A stretch of DNA of 64,000 nt from Glandiceps talaboti (GCF_964340395.1 NC_135561.1:14106461-14170460); one strand, 5' to 3'; counted from the first letter of the stretch, positions 17,496 through 31,188 are shown. Made by a program: numbers and translations. The notes: generated by a model from the sequence alone, not told the origin.

Positions 17496-17737
17496 GAAGG
17501 ACAATTCTATCAAGGAATGGATTTAAATTTTAGAACAATCGATTTGTTATCTGATTGGAAATACATGTAAATGTCCTTCTAAACTGACCTTTATGCATTT
17601 GTGTCAATACAAACATTTATTTAACAGAGTACATATTGTTGAACACGTTAAACAGTTATATGCTATGTCTGGTAAGAACACGTGAATCATTAAGGATGCA
17701 TTGAATTTAATTATCAAAGTATTCTGTTCATACAGAC

Positions 17738-17767
17738 AGACAGACAGACAGACAGACAGGCAGGCAG

Positions 17768-17817
<50 letters not shown>

Positions 17818-17823
17818 ACACAC
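17738..17823. repeat. (GACA)n/(GGCA)n then (CA)n microsatellite
   Basis: Compound tract in the duplicated spacer, at the position equivalent to 6698-6831. Confidence 0.95.
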
Positions 17824-19157
17824 GTAAACAGTGCGTTTTTCACTATGATTTTGCCTCAAGACACTAATCCGAAAGTCCATAGCACAAATAACACCTTCCA
17901 TAACACCGGCAAACGATAACCTAAAATTCCATTTTTTATTATTTATTTAACTTAAAAACTTAGGTGGTCTTGCATAAGATGAATTTTGATCCAACTAATG
18001 ATAACCATGGATAGATTAAATACATCCATATGATATCCTAATACATCTACGATCGTAACACTCGTATATAGGCAACTAGACTACGACTGTCGTCATAACC
18101 CTTTGTTATCAAATACAAGTGTTTTTTGGTAACTAAAAGATTTTCATTGGAGTATAAAAAGTTATACATAACAGGTTTTTACAGTATCTGGACAAAACTT
18201 AAAATGAGTTCTTTACTGAAATTCAAACTTAGTTTTCTATTCCCTATCAAATACAGTTTACGAATGTAAATCTAGTCTAGAGGCTAACAGTTGGAGCTAT
18301 TGGAAAAGAATTTAGAAGTTGGATGACAATTTCAGAAGACGGCTAGTCTATACACAAATGAAAATTGGCATATGTTAGTTTTATCTCGAGTTCTAACTCC
18401 ATGCTACCGTGGAGGTAGTCTGTTGGCGTACACAGTATACCGGTACTATACAAGTGCGCGCGTTATGTTGACCATGTGTTGACCAACAGAAACACGAACT
18501 GCTCACAGTATTGTTCCTGACAACTCTTCTAAGCTAGGTACATGACCCATTTTGTCCCTACTTGGCTTACATATCTGGCATTTGATGAATCCTACTGAAC
18601 ACTACACCGACTTGTATATTACTAAGCGTGTTCCTCTTGTATGGATCGATCGGAATGCGTGTCTTCCACCTTTTCTAATTGTCAGACACCTGGCAAGGCT
18701 TGTTTATGTAAATCACGAGATTTTCTGTCAGACCACGTTAGGTCAACCTAATACAATCGAACATCATTAGCATGACAGAGTGTGTTATCTTTTCAACGCA
18801 ACGAAGACAATTGTTTCGACAAACTGTCTTCATTATTAGCTAAGCACTTAAATAAACTCATTATCGCCATCCTGGGCGTTAGCACCATTCCTGCACCAGA
18901 CATAGCGAAACGTTTCATTGTCAACAAATACTCATAGATTATGTGATCCTGGTTGACTGATGAGGGTGAATATCATTATCTACGTATACACACCTACTAC
19001 ATAATGATGTATACATTTTCCATGATATATATGCTGTACAAGTTAGCAGATCTGTCGTGACTTGATTGGTTGGAACTTGGAGTATAATTACTCTCAAGGT
19101 TGGAAGTACATGTCTTTCAATATTAAAAAGTGGTGTAGCAACACATTTTACACAAGA
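17824..19157. other. Spacer upstream of gene 3, duplicated in part
   Basis: No gene seen. The end part (about 18940-19157) is homologous to about 23935-24125 and 39400-39560 (CCATGATATA.GCTGTA.AA.TTAGCA, GTGGTGTA.C..CACRT). It therefore belongs to the 5' portion of an old duplication unit. Confidence 0.5.
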
Positions 19158-19335
19158 TTGGGTTGTCGGTGGGCGAGTGGTTAAACCACTTGCCTCTTAC
19201 CACTGCGGTCGGGGTTCGAACCCCATTTAGGGTTCGATTAAATTTACCACGCTGTAAGTAAGAAGAGTGTCGTTCAGTTTGACTCTACCGAACAACGCAG
19301 GTTTTCCCCGGGTACTCCGGTTTCCTCCTGCATTA

Positions 19336-21627
19336 GGGAGTGTACATTTTTAATTTCCAGGGGGAGGCCGGAGGATTTCTAATGAAGCAAGGGATTTTTA
19401 TTGGTGCCCCCCCCTACAAAAACTGGTATAAATTATCTGGCCCCCCCCCTAAGACTTCTTGTTTTTATTTCATGGCCCCCCCTGAAACCACTAACAAAAT
19501 ACGCACAGATGAAACACAGATACAGCAACACATAGATTTGCCAGCAGTTGCTACATGTATTAACTTATTCCATATTTATACTTACTTCAGAATTGAACCA
19601 GTGCACAAAGTTGTTGAATCATGGACACTCATAAAATCACAAATAAAGACTATTATAAGTTAAATTGGCTGACAGGATGTCTACTTACAACTGAGGGGTG
19701 ACAGAATAGACTACTGGTCTGGCTACACTTTTTCTTGGATTTTTAGCCCATCACTGACATAAATAAATTAGCAAATAAATGAACAAGTAAATATATATAT
19801 ATATTACTTATTTATCACAGGTTTGGAAAAAATTGTGCAAAATTGCACCATGAGGAAACTTTTTTCCATGTGAACATATTCAAATTTTAGGATTAATTTG
19901 CAGTGGTTTGGTCACACAATCATTTATTATTAATTTAAACACTTCATAAATTACACATTTTAGAAACATTTTTAATTGCAGTGCAAATGGAAAACATGTT
20001 ATTTAAGATTGAAATACATATTAAGACCCTTCCTATATTATAGTATTCATATTATCTCTACGCAAAATATAAAACACTTCTGGACTATATTTCAAGAGAC
20101 TTTAGTAAACTGATGCGCTGAGGGGGGGGGGGGGCAGTACATGCATCACTTCAAAGGGTTGAATAATATTTTTATGAATGCATGGCTTGTTATGAATACA
20201 TTCCTCACCCAGCACCTGTGAATAATTTTGTGTTTAATTCAAACTCACAAAAGCTATCATATAATACTTGAACCCTACCATGGTGATAGAATGAAAACAT
20301 CTCTTCAAACTTTAATTTCAGAATTAAAATAATTCTACCAAGTGAATATTAAATATCACCTCACATTTTGAAAAGTAGGAACTGTTACAGAAGGTTTATG
20401 TTTAGTTGATTACATTATAAATAATGTCGTCGCAATCAGAAGTTAAAAAGAAACAAATTCCTGGCAGTTCATACATGGAGAAAATTAGCAAATTTATTGA
20501 AACCCATTACAATATTGGTGAGCTCTATATGGAATTTATTAGGGATTCATGTATACAAAATGGCTCAAAGTGTAGTTACTGTTCCACCACAGATTGGGTA
20601 TCGCCATCTATGAACAAAATACCACATCCTATGCCAGATATGCACAACCCAGGTCATTATATGGATGTGTTTGAAACACCAAACACAAATCGAACTGTTG
20701 ATGACTACTTACCACGTGCTAACTTAAAAAAGCTCTATGTTTCAAAACAATTAAATGATGAAGCTGCTATTTCTCGTTTTGCTGAGAAATATATTGTCAG
20801 TGTGAACAGTGTTAAAAACTACATTGAACATTTGAGAAATTTGGAGAGGATGAAAAACATTAGATCCAGACATCGGTTAGAGGTACAGAAGAAAAGAGAA
20901 AACAAGAATTATAATGACTATGACTGGTTGCAGTTATTCATAAGTGGAACTCTAGAAAAACTGAACGTAAAAGAGCTAGATAAATATCTAGACAAGCATA
21001 AATTGCCAAAATATAGAAAATTAAAAGGAGAAAAAGTAGACATAATATCAACGCACATACTTGGAACACCTGAATTTAGGTCAAGAAAAGTGACTGCAAA
21101 TGAACTTCAAACTACAACCACAGACATCAGTGATACAAATAGTAGTGACTCTGAAAGTGAAAATGCTATAATAGGTGTTATAGACAGTGATGATTGTTTT
21201 TCTGATAACTCTGAAACTTCAAGCACGGCTGATATCTCAGACAGTGATTGTGATGAAACAAGTCCTACACAATTTCATGGGAAAGTTACCTTGAGAAGTG
21301 GCAGAGTCGCCGGTTAATTTTTGTTTCACTGAATACAAATATTGTGATTTAATAGGTTTGTGCACTGTTTTATCATCAATCCATGTTAAATGCTACTTCT
21401 GTAGGACATTGTGCACAGTCAAGTGTTGGGTTTTGCCTATATTTTATTTTATATACATATCTGGCACTTGTCCATCCTGACATTCAGGTTTAGGTTGGTT
21501 TTTTTGTGGCCCCCCCCCTAACAAATAGTGAAATTTTTGTTTAGCCCCCCCTAATTTTTCTTGAGAAAAATTGGTGCCCCCCCTGAAAATCCTCCGGCCC
21601 CCCTGGAAGTTAAAACTGTACACTCCC
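19336..21627 (+). mobile_element. TIR DNA transposon with TTA target duplication (PIF/Harbinger-like), carries one ORF
   Basis: The ends GGGAGTGTACA...TGTACACTCCC are inverted over about 55 bp, including CCAGGGGG.GGCCGGAGGATTT and runs of C/G. They are bounded by TTA at 19333-19335 and 21628-21630. A 3-bp TWA duplication is typical of PIF/Harbinger. The only long frame is 20424-21317. No DDE transposase is recognisable, so the element may depend on one supplied elsewhere. Confidence 0.8.
20424..21317 (+). CDS. Transposon-borne 297-aa protein with SAP-like segment and acidic tail
   Basis: An intact single-exon frame fills the centre of the 2.3-kb element. It begins MSSQSEVKKKQ. Residues of about 40-60 carry a Cys-x-x-Cys pair (KCSYCSTTDW) with further Cys/His nearby. 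A basic, probably helical stretch (ERMKNIRSRHRLEVQKKR) follows at about 145-165. Next comes NYNDYDWLQLF...LNVKELDKYLDKHKL..., whose spacing resembles a SAP-type DNA-binding helix-turn-helix. The last 80 residues are Ser/Asp/Glu-rich. No transposase catalytic motif is visible. It could be a DNA-binding accessory protein of the element; that is inference from composition. It has no introns and no in-frame stops. Confidence 0.65.
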   Translation: MSSQSEVKKKQIPGSSYMEKISKFIETHYNIGELYMEFIRDSCIQNGSKCSYCSTTDWVSPSMNKIPHPMPDMHNPGHYMDVFETPNTNRTVDDYLPRANLKKLYVSKQLNDEAAISRFAEKYIVSVNSVKNYIEHLRNLERMKNIRSRHRLEVQKKRENKNYNDYDWLQLFISGTLEKLNVKELDKYLDKHKLPKYRKLKGEKVDIISTHILGTPEFRSRKVTANELQTTTTDISDTNSSDSESENAIIGVIDSDDCFSDNSETSSTADISDSDCDETSPTQFHGKVTLRSGRVAG

Positions 21628-21904
21628 TTAACACTGAACCCATGAGGGATGGCCCTCACTGGACTTCTTGGGAGACAAGTGTTTATATGCTTAAAGAACT
21701 ATCCAGTATAAATAAAGATTATTATTATTCAACAATTGTCGTGATTAAAGGGGTGTTTGGCCATGGCCTCAATGACATTCATATATTACATTTACTACCC
21801 ATAAAAACAACCTGTGGTGAGAGTGAGTATTGCGTAAATGTTTGTCTACGACCATCGAGGTCTGACACCACAGATAAACGAAAGATACATTTGTCTTAAC
21901 TTTC

Positions 21905-21967
21905 AGTATGATAGCAGAGGAACAGAAGCTCGTCTTGCTGGACGATAAGACGTGCATTCGTATACAG
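21905..21967 (+). other. Candidate noncoding leader exon of gene 3
   Basis: Conserved with 7762-7836. It contains GACGTGCATTCGTATACAG followed by the donor GTAAGCC. The matching acceptor would be ACACACACAG at 31505, implying a 9.5-kb intron that now holds most of the transposons of the window. A second possible start region lies near 24150 because the upstream spacer is duplicated. Confidence 0.4.
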
Positions 21968-22109
21968 GTAAGCCAATATTAGACTTTAGAACATAACTGA
22001 GATTCTGTCTATGAACAGCGATGTAAAATGCATACAACAATTTCCAGTTACAGGGATATCAACTTATAAATGCATTCCTTTCAGATAAAAACAAAATTAA
22101 TTTTTTAAG

Positions 22110-22182
22110 GACATAGTTGGCGCACTGCAACCAGACGTTATATAAAAAAGGACGGTTGCATAACCAAATTTAACATACAATC
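22110..22182 (+). promoter_or_regulatory. Conserved upstream block, copy 2
   Basis: ACATAGTTGGCGCACTGCAA...GGACGGTTGCATAACCAAA, closest to copy 1 at 7610. Here it lies after, not before, the candidate leader exon, which weakens the promoter reading. Confidence 0.35.
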
Positions 22183-22414
22183 AAAAGACAGTCTCACATC
22201 GTCGCAAACCACGGCCTGTTTTACGGCGACGTTCTTAACGAGCCTCCCACTGGTTTTATTTCGAAATGTATTGGTAGATAGAATGGTGCTGGTACCAGTA
22301 CCGGCACATGGATGAAAGTGGGCAGCACTGGAGGTACAGTAACACAGCTTTGACAGTCCAAGTCCCGGGGTCGAAGTCCAGCCGGAATGTAACTCCCCCC
22401 CCCCCCGGCATGCG

Positions 22415-22770
22415 CACTTGTTTCCCCGAGATTAGTATCAGAATACAATATGATATCGATTAATATGTGATACTTGGCCGGTAATATACGAAAGAGGTAA
22501 AATAACACGGTTTCTAGCATCGCGTAAGTCAACAGACAGCAAAATATTTATATTTCGCCGGGCTACAATAACAAACCCGTGTCCCGGGACCCGTATTAAC
22601 TCACAGTTATTTCTTAGTTATTTCACCGCCTTTCATCAGTGACTTTACACTATGCTCTCATATATTAAATTTTTTGTATTATCGGTCAAGTATCTCAATA
22701 ATATCGACACTTTATTGTATTCTGAAATATTGCTCGGGAAACAAGTGCCTATGGCCTCTCTACTCTCCCA
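22415..22770. repeat. Imperfect inverted repeat with arms of about 80 bp
   Basis: CTTGTTTCCCCGAG...CAGAATACAATA at 22425-22500 is mirrored by TATTGTATTCTG...CTCGGGAAACAAG at 22670-22746. The loop is about 170 bp. It looks like a foldback or MITE-type element without visible target duplication. Nothing coding is seen in the surrounding 22190-23130. Confidence 0.6.
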
Positions 22771-23132
22771 GAGAACACTTTCGGGGTTTGATATCTTACT
22801 TCATCAGTGTACTGGGATTGCTGCTCGGCGTTCGCGTTCATCAAAGTGTTCCGGCGGGGGTTTCGTAAAATGGTAATGATGGCTTTATGTTATCGAAAAC
22901 ACTGGGAATAATCACGATTACAGCTTCGTACACAGGTTCTTTCTGATGGCGAGTCAAACTCTGAAGTTCCAATCAAAACCCAGGTATCTACGAACAGAAT
23001 ATGTACAGTATCGAAGGCACAATTTCATTCTTGGAGTGCTTATTTACACTTTCTGCGGTTTGCTGAGGAACTTCGAAGGAGTGACGTACGAGAGAGGCCC
23101 GGGAACATGGTTTAGGGTGTGTTGAGTTAAAA

Positions 23133-23430
23133 AATGATGACCGTCAATTAACGATAAAATAATGGTAACATCGTCAAATGATAATGAAATATTCATCAAA
23201 AAAATACAAAATAATAATAAACCCTCAATTATTTATAAAATAATTTAAAAAAATATATAATTGTATGAATTAATGATAAAATAATGATAACATCATCAAA
23301 TAATGATTAATTATCTTCAAAATAAGGATAAAACCGTTGGTTGATTATCAACTTGACAAAATAATGATAACATGAAAAAATGATAAAATATTAATTAAAT
23401 AACTTCAAAATAATGACAAAACCGTACACA
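23133..23430. repeat. Degenerate AT-rich tandem repeat
   Basis: About three imperfect copies of a unit with AATGATAAAATAATGATAACATCATCAAATAATG and CTTCAAAATAAGGA segments. Confidence 0.6.
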
Positions 23431-23491
23431 ACACATGATAACACCACTTGAAGAGACTCGATATCAGATAAATGTATTTCTTTTAAAAGCC

Positions 23492-23557
23492 GTAGTTGGC
23501 GCACTACAACTGGACACTATGAAAGGATGGTTACATAACCAAACGTAACATACAATC
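23492..23557 (+). promoter_or_regulatory. Conserved upstream block, copy 3
   Basis: GTAGTTGGCGCACTACAACTGGACACTATGAAAGGATGGTTACATAACC. The closest match is copy 4 at 39058. It lies in the long 5' region of gene 3. Confidence 0.4.
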
Positions 23558-25005
<1,448 letters not shown>

Positions 25006-26337
25006 CGTGCGAAATTAACGCCGGTCCTTCGGCCCGAGACCAACAGATTTCCGTTCGGACCGACGGTTTTTCAGAATTACATCAACGTATCGGTCCTTAC
25101 AATCTGATTAAAATCTGATGTTAGATAGGCTGGTTTTCCTGTATTTACCTTTATTCCATCGTTATTGCGTCTTTTACGTTAGTTTTTTATTTTCCTGGAC
25201 GAACGCCTTTCCAACATCTGACACAGTATACTTGGATTTCACGTGTAAGTCTCGCCTTGCGAGCGAGCCAATCAGAGTGTTCGTTTCAATAATCGCCTGA
25301 GGTCAAATTGGAGGCATCGGAAACGCACAAACAAACAGCTTCCGTTGTAAACAACCCACCGATCGTGCACTAGCGGAGCCCAGATGCATATAACGACTAA
25401 CGTGAACAGGAGATAAATACCAAGTAGTGGTAAGTAAGCTGCTTTCCATTTACCAATTTCTTTTTGAATAACTGTTTCCCGTATTTGTCATAGAGAGTTT
25501 TGAGGCATGGGCCAGACAGCGCGCCTAATGAACTGCAGACCGGCCGTGTCTCCGTTCCTTGCCTCATCACGGCCCGGGGTATCACGGTCTCATGCTTAAC
25601 AATGAACGTCACGGCAAACGGAGACGTAGCCTGCATCGACTAGTCGGTGCGCTGTGTCTTTAGCCAAGATTTGTTACGTTTCACTCATCTATTTCCAGAT
25701 TATATTTGGGCCAATACTAAGTTATTGACAAGCTACACACCCTATGCCAGTTGAAATTTGCATGTTTTTTTTATGACATTGAAAGATTACAAAATCGCTT
25801 CTATATTGATATGACATATTTTGTGAATATGTCAAAAGAACCACCGTGAATTTACGCTATTGTTATCTCGTAAATGAAGACCAAATCGCTTAGGAAACAA
25901 AGATATTTTAACAAGATAAGAAATCGACCTCCATTACTGATAGGTTTTGTACACATCAACAGTGATTACAAATGCTAGCGAAAACGGTAATTAATAATGG
26001 TTAGTTAATGTGGTGCCATAAAACATTGACAAGTTGATCACATTACAGTGATTATGATAATGTGTTACCATATTGAATGATTATCAGTTCATCTTCAATT
26101 TCCAAACTATATCGACTTGTTGCAACAAGTGAGGAAATGTTTTGGCAACAGGGAACTATTATTGTGGGAACAAAATAATACTACACACAACGCTACTGTT
26201 ACTCAGTATTTACTGTACCATATTTGAAGTATAAATAGTATTATTAGTACTGGTAAACTGTACACTACCTTATCATTGTATTTGAAATAATTTCATTTCT
26301 TTTGACAGAAAACCTGCGTCTTACTGTATTATATAGA

Positions 26338-26592
26338 ATGTTTTCAACTCCACCCAAGAAAGCCCCGGACCCACTGAATACATGTGTGGTATGTGGGTTT
26401 GACTTTGAAGATTACTTTGTCAACAAACAAGGAAAAGAAGTGAAGGGTAATCGAAGGAAAAAGAAATTAAAGGACGATGAGTTGATGACTTTGTCAACAT
26501 GTGTGGCTGCAAGCCACTATAACGTACATGTGCATGATTTATTTTATCATCTATTTTGTGACCATACATTTTCCTGTCCTGTTTTATTGTAA
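26338..26592 (+). CDS. Small Cys-rich frame of the helicase element
   Basis: An 84-residue frame starts MFSTPPKKAPDP and contains CVVCGFDFEDYF followed by a basic KGNRRKKKLKDDE patch and further Cys/His residues, so it may bind zinc. The upstream sequence TTTTGACAG could be an acceptor, with a donor GTAAGTAAG at about 25430 just inside the left TIR. The protein is probably the remnant or first coding exon of a longer product. I do not recognise the family. Confidence 0.4.
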   Translation: MFSTPPKKAPDPLNTCVVCGFDFEDYFVNKQGKEVKGNRRKKKLKDDELMTLSTCVAASHYNVHVHDLFYHLFCDHTFSCPVLL

Positions 26593-26949
26593 AAAAAATT
26601 AAAGTTGCTGTTAACTAAAGAAGGTAGTGGAGATGTCATAATTGGTTAATTCCATAAAAAAATATACACAAGGCCGAGGTATCTGTTTGAAAATTTATTG
26701 TGTATTTTTTAAAAAAATGGATGGAACATGGTACACAAAGTAAATAGTTTGCATCTTTTGTAAAAGAAATAAAATTAGTCAAAAATACATGTTCTGTCTT
26801 ATAAATATGTTGGATTCAAGGAAAAGTTGGTATGGTGGGTCAAGCATGTACAATGTAATTGGATTCAGTAGTACATGTATTATAGTCTTCTAGGTGAACA
26901 GATACTGAAGATATCATAAATGAGACAGGTACAGGTGTGACAGCAGGAA

Positions 26950-29553
26950 TTAATCCTCACAGCTACTACTACAGCTTTCCAAGGAATCAACAACAGCATC
27001 TGACTCCAGACTACCTGACTCACTTGTGGCATCATCACTATCAGTTTAAGCAGCATAATGAATAAGATGGTTCTCAATATAATTTGACGTTGACAGACAC
27101 TTACCACATTTACAATTGTTTTGGCACACATCACAACAATCGTGTTGTCCAGACTTACTTTTTATATTTTCAATATCTTTGTCTGAAGCAAAATTTTCAA
27201 ATAATTTGAGTCTTCTGCATACAGAATCATTGACTATATACTTTTTTTCAATTCTGGGCAACAATCACGCAACATTCTCCCATGATAGAGTAGAACAGAA
27301 TGTGAAGATTTATTGTCTCTCCCAACCCTGCCAGCCTCTTATATGTAGCTTTTAATATCCAATGAAGGTCCATAGTGTATGACATGATGCATGTCCTTCA
27401 TGTCAACACCCATCCCGAGGACTGTTGTGCAGAAAATTACACGAAACACTGATTCGGAATCTTTGGTTATTTCTGACAAATGTGAACTTGTGTATCCGTC
27501 TCACTATGATACATTCCAATGAACTGATCTGATTGTGGGTATTCCTCCCTAAAATAATGATATAATTTGGCTGTTGCATCAATTGAGGAATAATAAATGA
27601 CAGTTCGTGGAAATACAGCACCATCTTCTCGCAGTTTATCTACCATCCAAAAGAAAACCGAGGGTATGTCACTTGGAATTTTGATAACAGCATATCTAAC
27701 ATTGTCTTTATTTGGACAGACATTAATTACTTTGTAACCTTCGACCATTAAACTCTCCTTGATCTTGTATTGTAAGCGTTTAGAAGCAGTGGCAGTAAGT
27801 GCTAGTACTCGGACATCGGGGAAAAATGAATGTAGTTCCCCAACATGTGAGAAGTATTCACGGAATGCTCCTTCTTGAACTCTTTGGCTGTTTTTTTTTT
27901 ACCGACATCTGCTTTTTCACCCCTGAAAAATGATAATAAATTTAATAAAATACAATAATCGATGTGGATAAAGGTTAAAAAAATGACATCTGCATAATAG
28001 TGCTAGTTTTTCAGTCAGTAAATATAAAAAATTGTAACATGTTATTTTTTTATTTATTTCATTTAGAAAACCTACAACAATCATGAAATACTTTGACTTT
28101 CAACTTTTTAAACTTCCTTTAAATTAATTACTTTTAAAGCATCCTAAACTGTGTAGCATTTCTGTTCAACAACATGTAATGTGGGTAGTTGGTTCGTTAC
28201 ATGCTAAAGTTTTCTATGGGCGGTGGATCATCTCTTCCAAATTTCAACTCATCCCACTCAACTTGCCCAAACTCTCTGCAATATAATTGTGCATATTATG
28301 TGACATCGTCGATGGTAATACATTTTGGAAGGTCAAAAATCATGCAAAACCACCACCTTTTGCTACAATATGCTGGCACATTTGAACATTGTTTCAATTT
28401 TATTTTGCTGTTTGAGGTAATCCTCTGGTTAGCCATAGAGGTACGTTGGTAACACGTTGCCATCAACAAACTCACTGGCTAGTCCTGCAGACTGTCCCCT
28501 TTCCGTCAACATTGATATCTAAAAAAAATCAACATTCAGTGACTTTAAAATTGACATAGTGTACAGTGTGTCTTAATCAAGCACCAGAAGTTGAACCGGT
28601 AACAGTCCTATTACAAATAGGTCAAGAAAATAATACTAATTAATTGTCTTCGAGAGAGAAAGCTTACCTGGTCCTTCATAAGGGATACAAGAGGTGAAAC
28701 CACCAATACAGTTCCCAGACTTGCCAACATATGTGGGTACATATGGTAAATCAAAGATTTTCCATTTCATGTTGGAAGGATTACGAGGACATCATTCCCT
28801 GAAAGGAGGAATTGTAATGCCTCCTTTTGTGAAGACTTCATATCCTCCACTGCTACTCCAAATTGTTGAGAAACCTGTGAAGAATGGAAATGAGACAGTA
28901 AGACACAGTATACATAAGGTAGAGCACAGTCTTGCTAACGTGGCTAAAGTAATACCTGAACTATGACAGATGGAATTAGATAATCGTTTGGGGTTTTAAA
29001 AAAAAGAAAAAAGTAGTATTTCATATTTGGTGACACGATCACTAAAGGTGATCGCAATATTTTTTATTTGCTTTTAAATGTTGTGTCTATTTTGGCATTC
29101 CTTTATGAACGTCATTTTCGGCCAGATACATACTAGGCTTTATATGCATAAATCAAATTTAATAACAGAATTCTTTTAACATAAGTTGACAATTGATAGT
29201 TTCAACAATCATGCGTAAGAATTAAAAATGTCAAGTTGACCATGGAAGTAATGATTTGACCGAACCATGGAAGTAGAACTACTTCCATGACCGAACACTA
29301 GCTAGGTAGCGGTAGTTGGTTTGTTATTGTGGAAGTTACTTGTGTTTGCCTTCGTACTACTACTAGTACAAGATTTTACATGCCGTTAACTTACAATTCT
29401 GAATAGCTTCTAACTTGTAGATATTCGATACAAGAGGAATTAATAATGAATGAAAAATGACCATTAACTTACGTCAATTATACACTCCGACTCTTCGTTT
29501 GTTTGCTGAGAAACGTTAACATCGTCTGCGTCCGACGCTGTCGCCATTTTCAT
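26950..29553 (-). pseudogene. RecQ-like DNA helicase gene of the transposon, broken
   Basis: Exon 1 (29473-29553) begins MKMATASDADDVNVS and ends at a GTAAGT donor. Exon 2 (28668-28874) has the motif 0/I region (KSSQKEALQFLLF, GKSLIYHMYP) and the segment LVVSPLVSLMKDQ. Exon 3 begins at 28518 (ISMLTERGQSAGLASEFVD). Later parts hold FPDVRVLALTATAS (motif III), RTVIYYSS (motif IV), TTVLGMGVDMKDMHH (motif V) and AGRVGRDN (motif VI). A Cys cluster CCDVCQNNCKCGKC and an acidic tail follow. This order is that of RecQ-family 3'-5' helicases. Several stops and frame changes interrupt it, including within the Walker A region, so this copy should be inactive. Acting in transposon DNA processing is inference. 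Confidence 0.8.
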
Positions 29554-29806
29554 AATGTGATGAACGTGCGCATGCGTACAATGTCGGCAGCCTCGCTCAA
29601 AATTGCCTAAGAGAGAACATTTCTGATTGGGTGAGCTCTGCGCTCGCAAGGCGAGACTTACACGTGAAATCCAAGTATACTGTGTCAGATGTTGGAAAGG
29701 CGTTCGTCCAGGAAAATAAAAAACTAACGTAAAAGACGCAATAACGATGGAATAAAGGTAAATACAGGAAAACCAGCCTATCTAACATCAGATTTTAATC
29801 AGATTG

Positions 29807-30617
29807 CGGTCCTTATGACCGATTGAAATTTGGAGTAAATAATAACATTTATTCAAAGATATATCCAATTTCACCTACATGAATCTGATCTTGTGTTACC
29901 TATTTTACTCTCGACATCTCGTTCAAGTCAAGCGGCACAGAGCTAGCTCGCTACGTGTTGTTGCCAATGTTGATATCATGACTACACTACATGACGTAGC
30001 ATGCAGCGTCTAATCATCTGCGTCTTAGACTAGACATTCAGACCCATGATATCGTACTCATTTAATCATTGTTGTAAAGTTTACTGCTCGAAGTGTATGA
30101 AACTTTTAACGTGTTTGAGACAGTTCCACGTTGAATTTATAAAGTATGTGGCGATATTTAGAAGGCGGCAATGAGCTTCCGAAGAAAAAGACGAAACATA
30201 CACTGTTTTTTAAAGGCTGGTATAGCCGGTAAATGTTATTGGGTTTCCCGATCAATTTACCGGAGTTCCCCATGTCTGTTGCCGCGATCGAAAATGGCGT
30301 TTTAACTGATAAAGAAGGCAGGTACACTTCGTAAGATATCTCCAGTACGATAGTTTTTTTTTGTAAAAACAGTAAAAAAAATGCGTAGTCTGATTGCTTT
30401 CAATTTGATGCATATGATAATGTACGTCTTGTCATGTTGTAATCAACGTGTAGACTTAGAAATGTTGCATTTTTGTTGCCATTGTTGTATCTGGAAAATT
30501 ACTGCATCATGCCAAACACGGGTACATAGTGGATGACACATTATAGTACAGTTACCATATCACGTTCCCACGTCAAAAAACTCGCACTTTAAGACATGTT
30601 TAGCCATTCTCTTCATC
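29807..30617. other. Sequence between helicase element and short outer frames
   Basis: Interior of the candidate hAT-like element. A + strand stretch near 30146-30230 ends at a GTAAATG donor-like site, but no product is recognised. Nothing else is supported. Confidence 0.3.
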
Positions 30618-31188
30618 ATGGTCAGATTTCTTACACAAACAGTCAGAGACGATACTCAATACACCACGGTAGGGTATACGGGTAGGGCTTTATGGGGGCT
30701 TCATTACATATGTAAAGACCGAAGGAAGACGAAACCGCCCCGTGTCACTGAGTGGATGGAAATTGAAATAAAGCAAATACACAGTTTTCAAGAGGGATAG
30801 TTACGCGATAAAACTTTCTGCTATGATGTGAATGTGTGGGTCTACGTTCGATAAGAGTTGGAAAGCTACATCAGCTGTTGCCACAGACGATGAATCTGAC
30901 TTTGGATTATGTGATTCAGAATTTAGTGAATCGTACAGAGAGGAAGGAGAGGACTGTGATCTCTTAGAGATTGCAGATAATGTAGATTTATTGATTCATT
31001 CACCCATATTATCTACAATCTATGGATCTGTATTTCTATGGTGGAATGAATACATTCAGTCTCAGACCACTATAGTCTATAAGAACAGAATGAATATGCA
31101 GTCTCTAGCTGGGTTCATAGTTACAAATGAAAATCTCTACTCACAGAGTCAAAAATTACTTGGTTGGGAATCCAAAATTTACTTTTGA
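30618..31188 (+). other. Two short unrecognised frames of the outer element
   Basis: 30618-30800 reads a 60-aa basic peptide (VRFLTQTVRDDTQYTTVGYT...). 30832-31188 reads 118 aa with an acidic first half (DDESDFGLCDSEFSES) and an aromatic second half (SVFLWWNEYIQSQ). They could be neighbouring exons or a decayed frame. I recognise no domain. Confidence 0.3.

Larger units (their letters stand above)
19158..21729 (+). mobile_element. tRNA-derived SINE, split by a later insertion
   Basis: The head has the A-box-like GTGGGCGAGTGGTTAA and a perfect B-box GGTTCGAACC at 19213-19222. The body runs to TTTCCTCCTGCATTA at 19335 and resumes at 21628 with TTAACACTGAACCCATGAGG. It ends in an (ATT)n tail after AATAAAG. 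Without the insertion the SINE is about 280 bp. The flanks ACACAAG and TTCAACA join cleanly in the empty homologous site near 39545. Confidence 0.8.
25100..29806. mobile_element. 4.7-kb TIR transposon with RecQ-like helicase gene, 9-bp target duplication
   Basis: Terminal inverted repeats of 166 bp (25100-25265 and 29641-29806) look identical by eye and start CAATCTGATTAAAATC. The target duplication CGGTCCTTA lies at 25091-25099 and 29807-29815. Long TIRs with a 9-bp duplication are usual for Mutator-like elements, but no MULE transposase is recognisable, so the superfamily is open. It encodes a helicase-like gene on the minus strand and a small Cys-rich frame on the plus strand, reading inward from opposite ends. 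CCAATC boxes lie just inside both TIRs. Confidence 0.85.

Noticed and set aside
19165-19230. Functional tRNA gene
   Set aside because: A and B boxes are present, but the sequence does not fold into a full cloverleaf by eye and continues into a SINE body. It is a SINE head.
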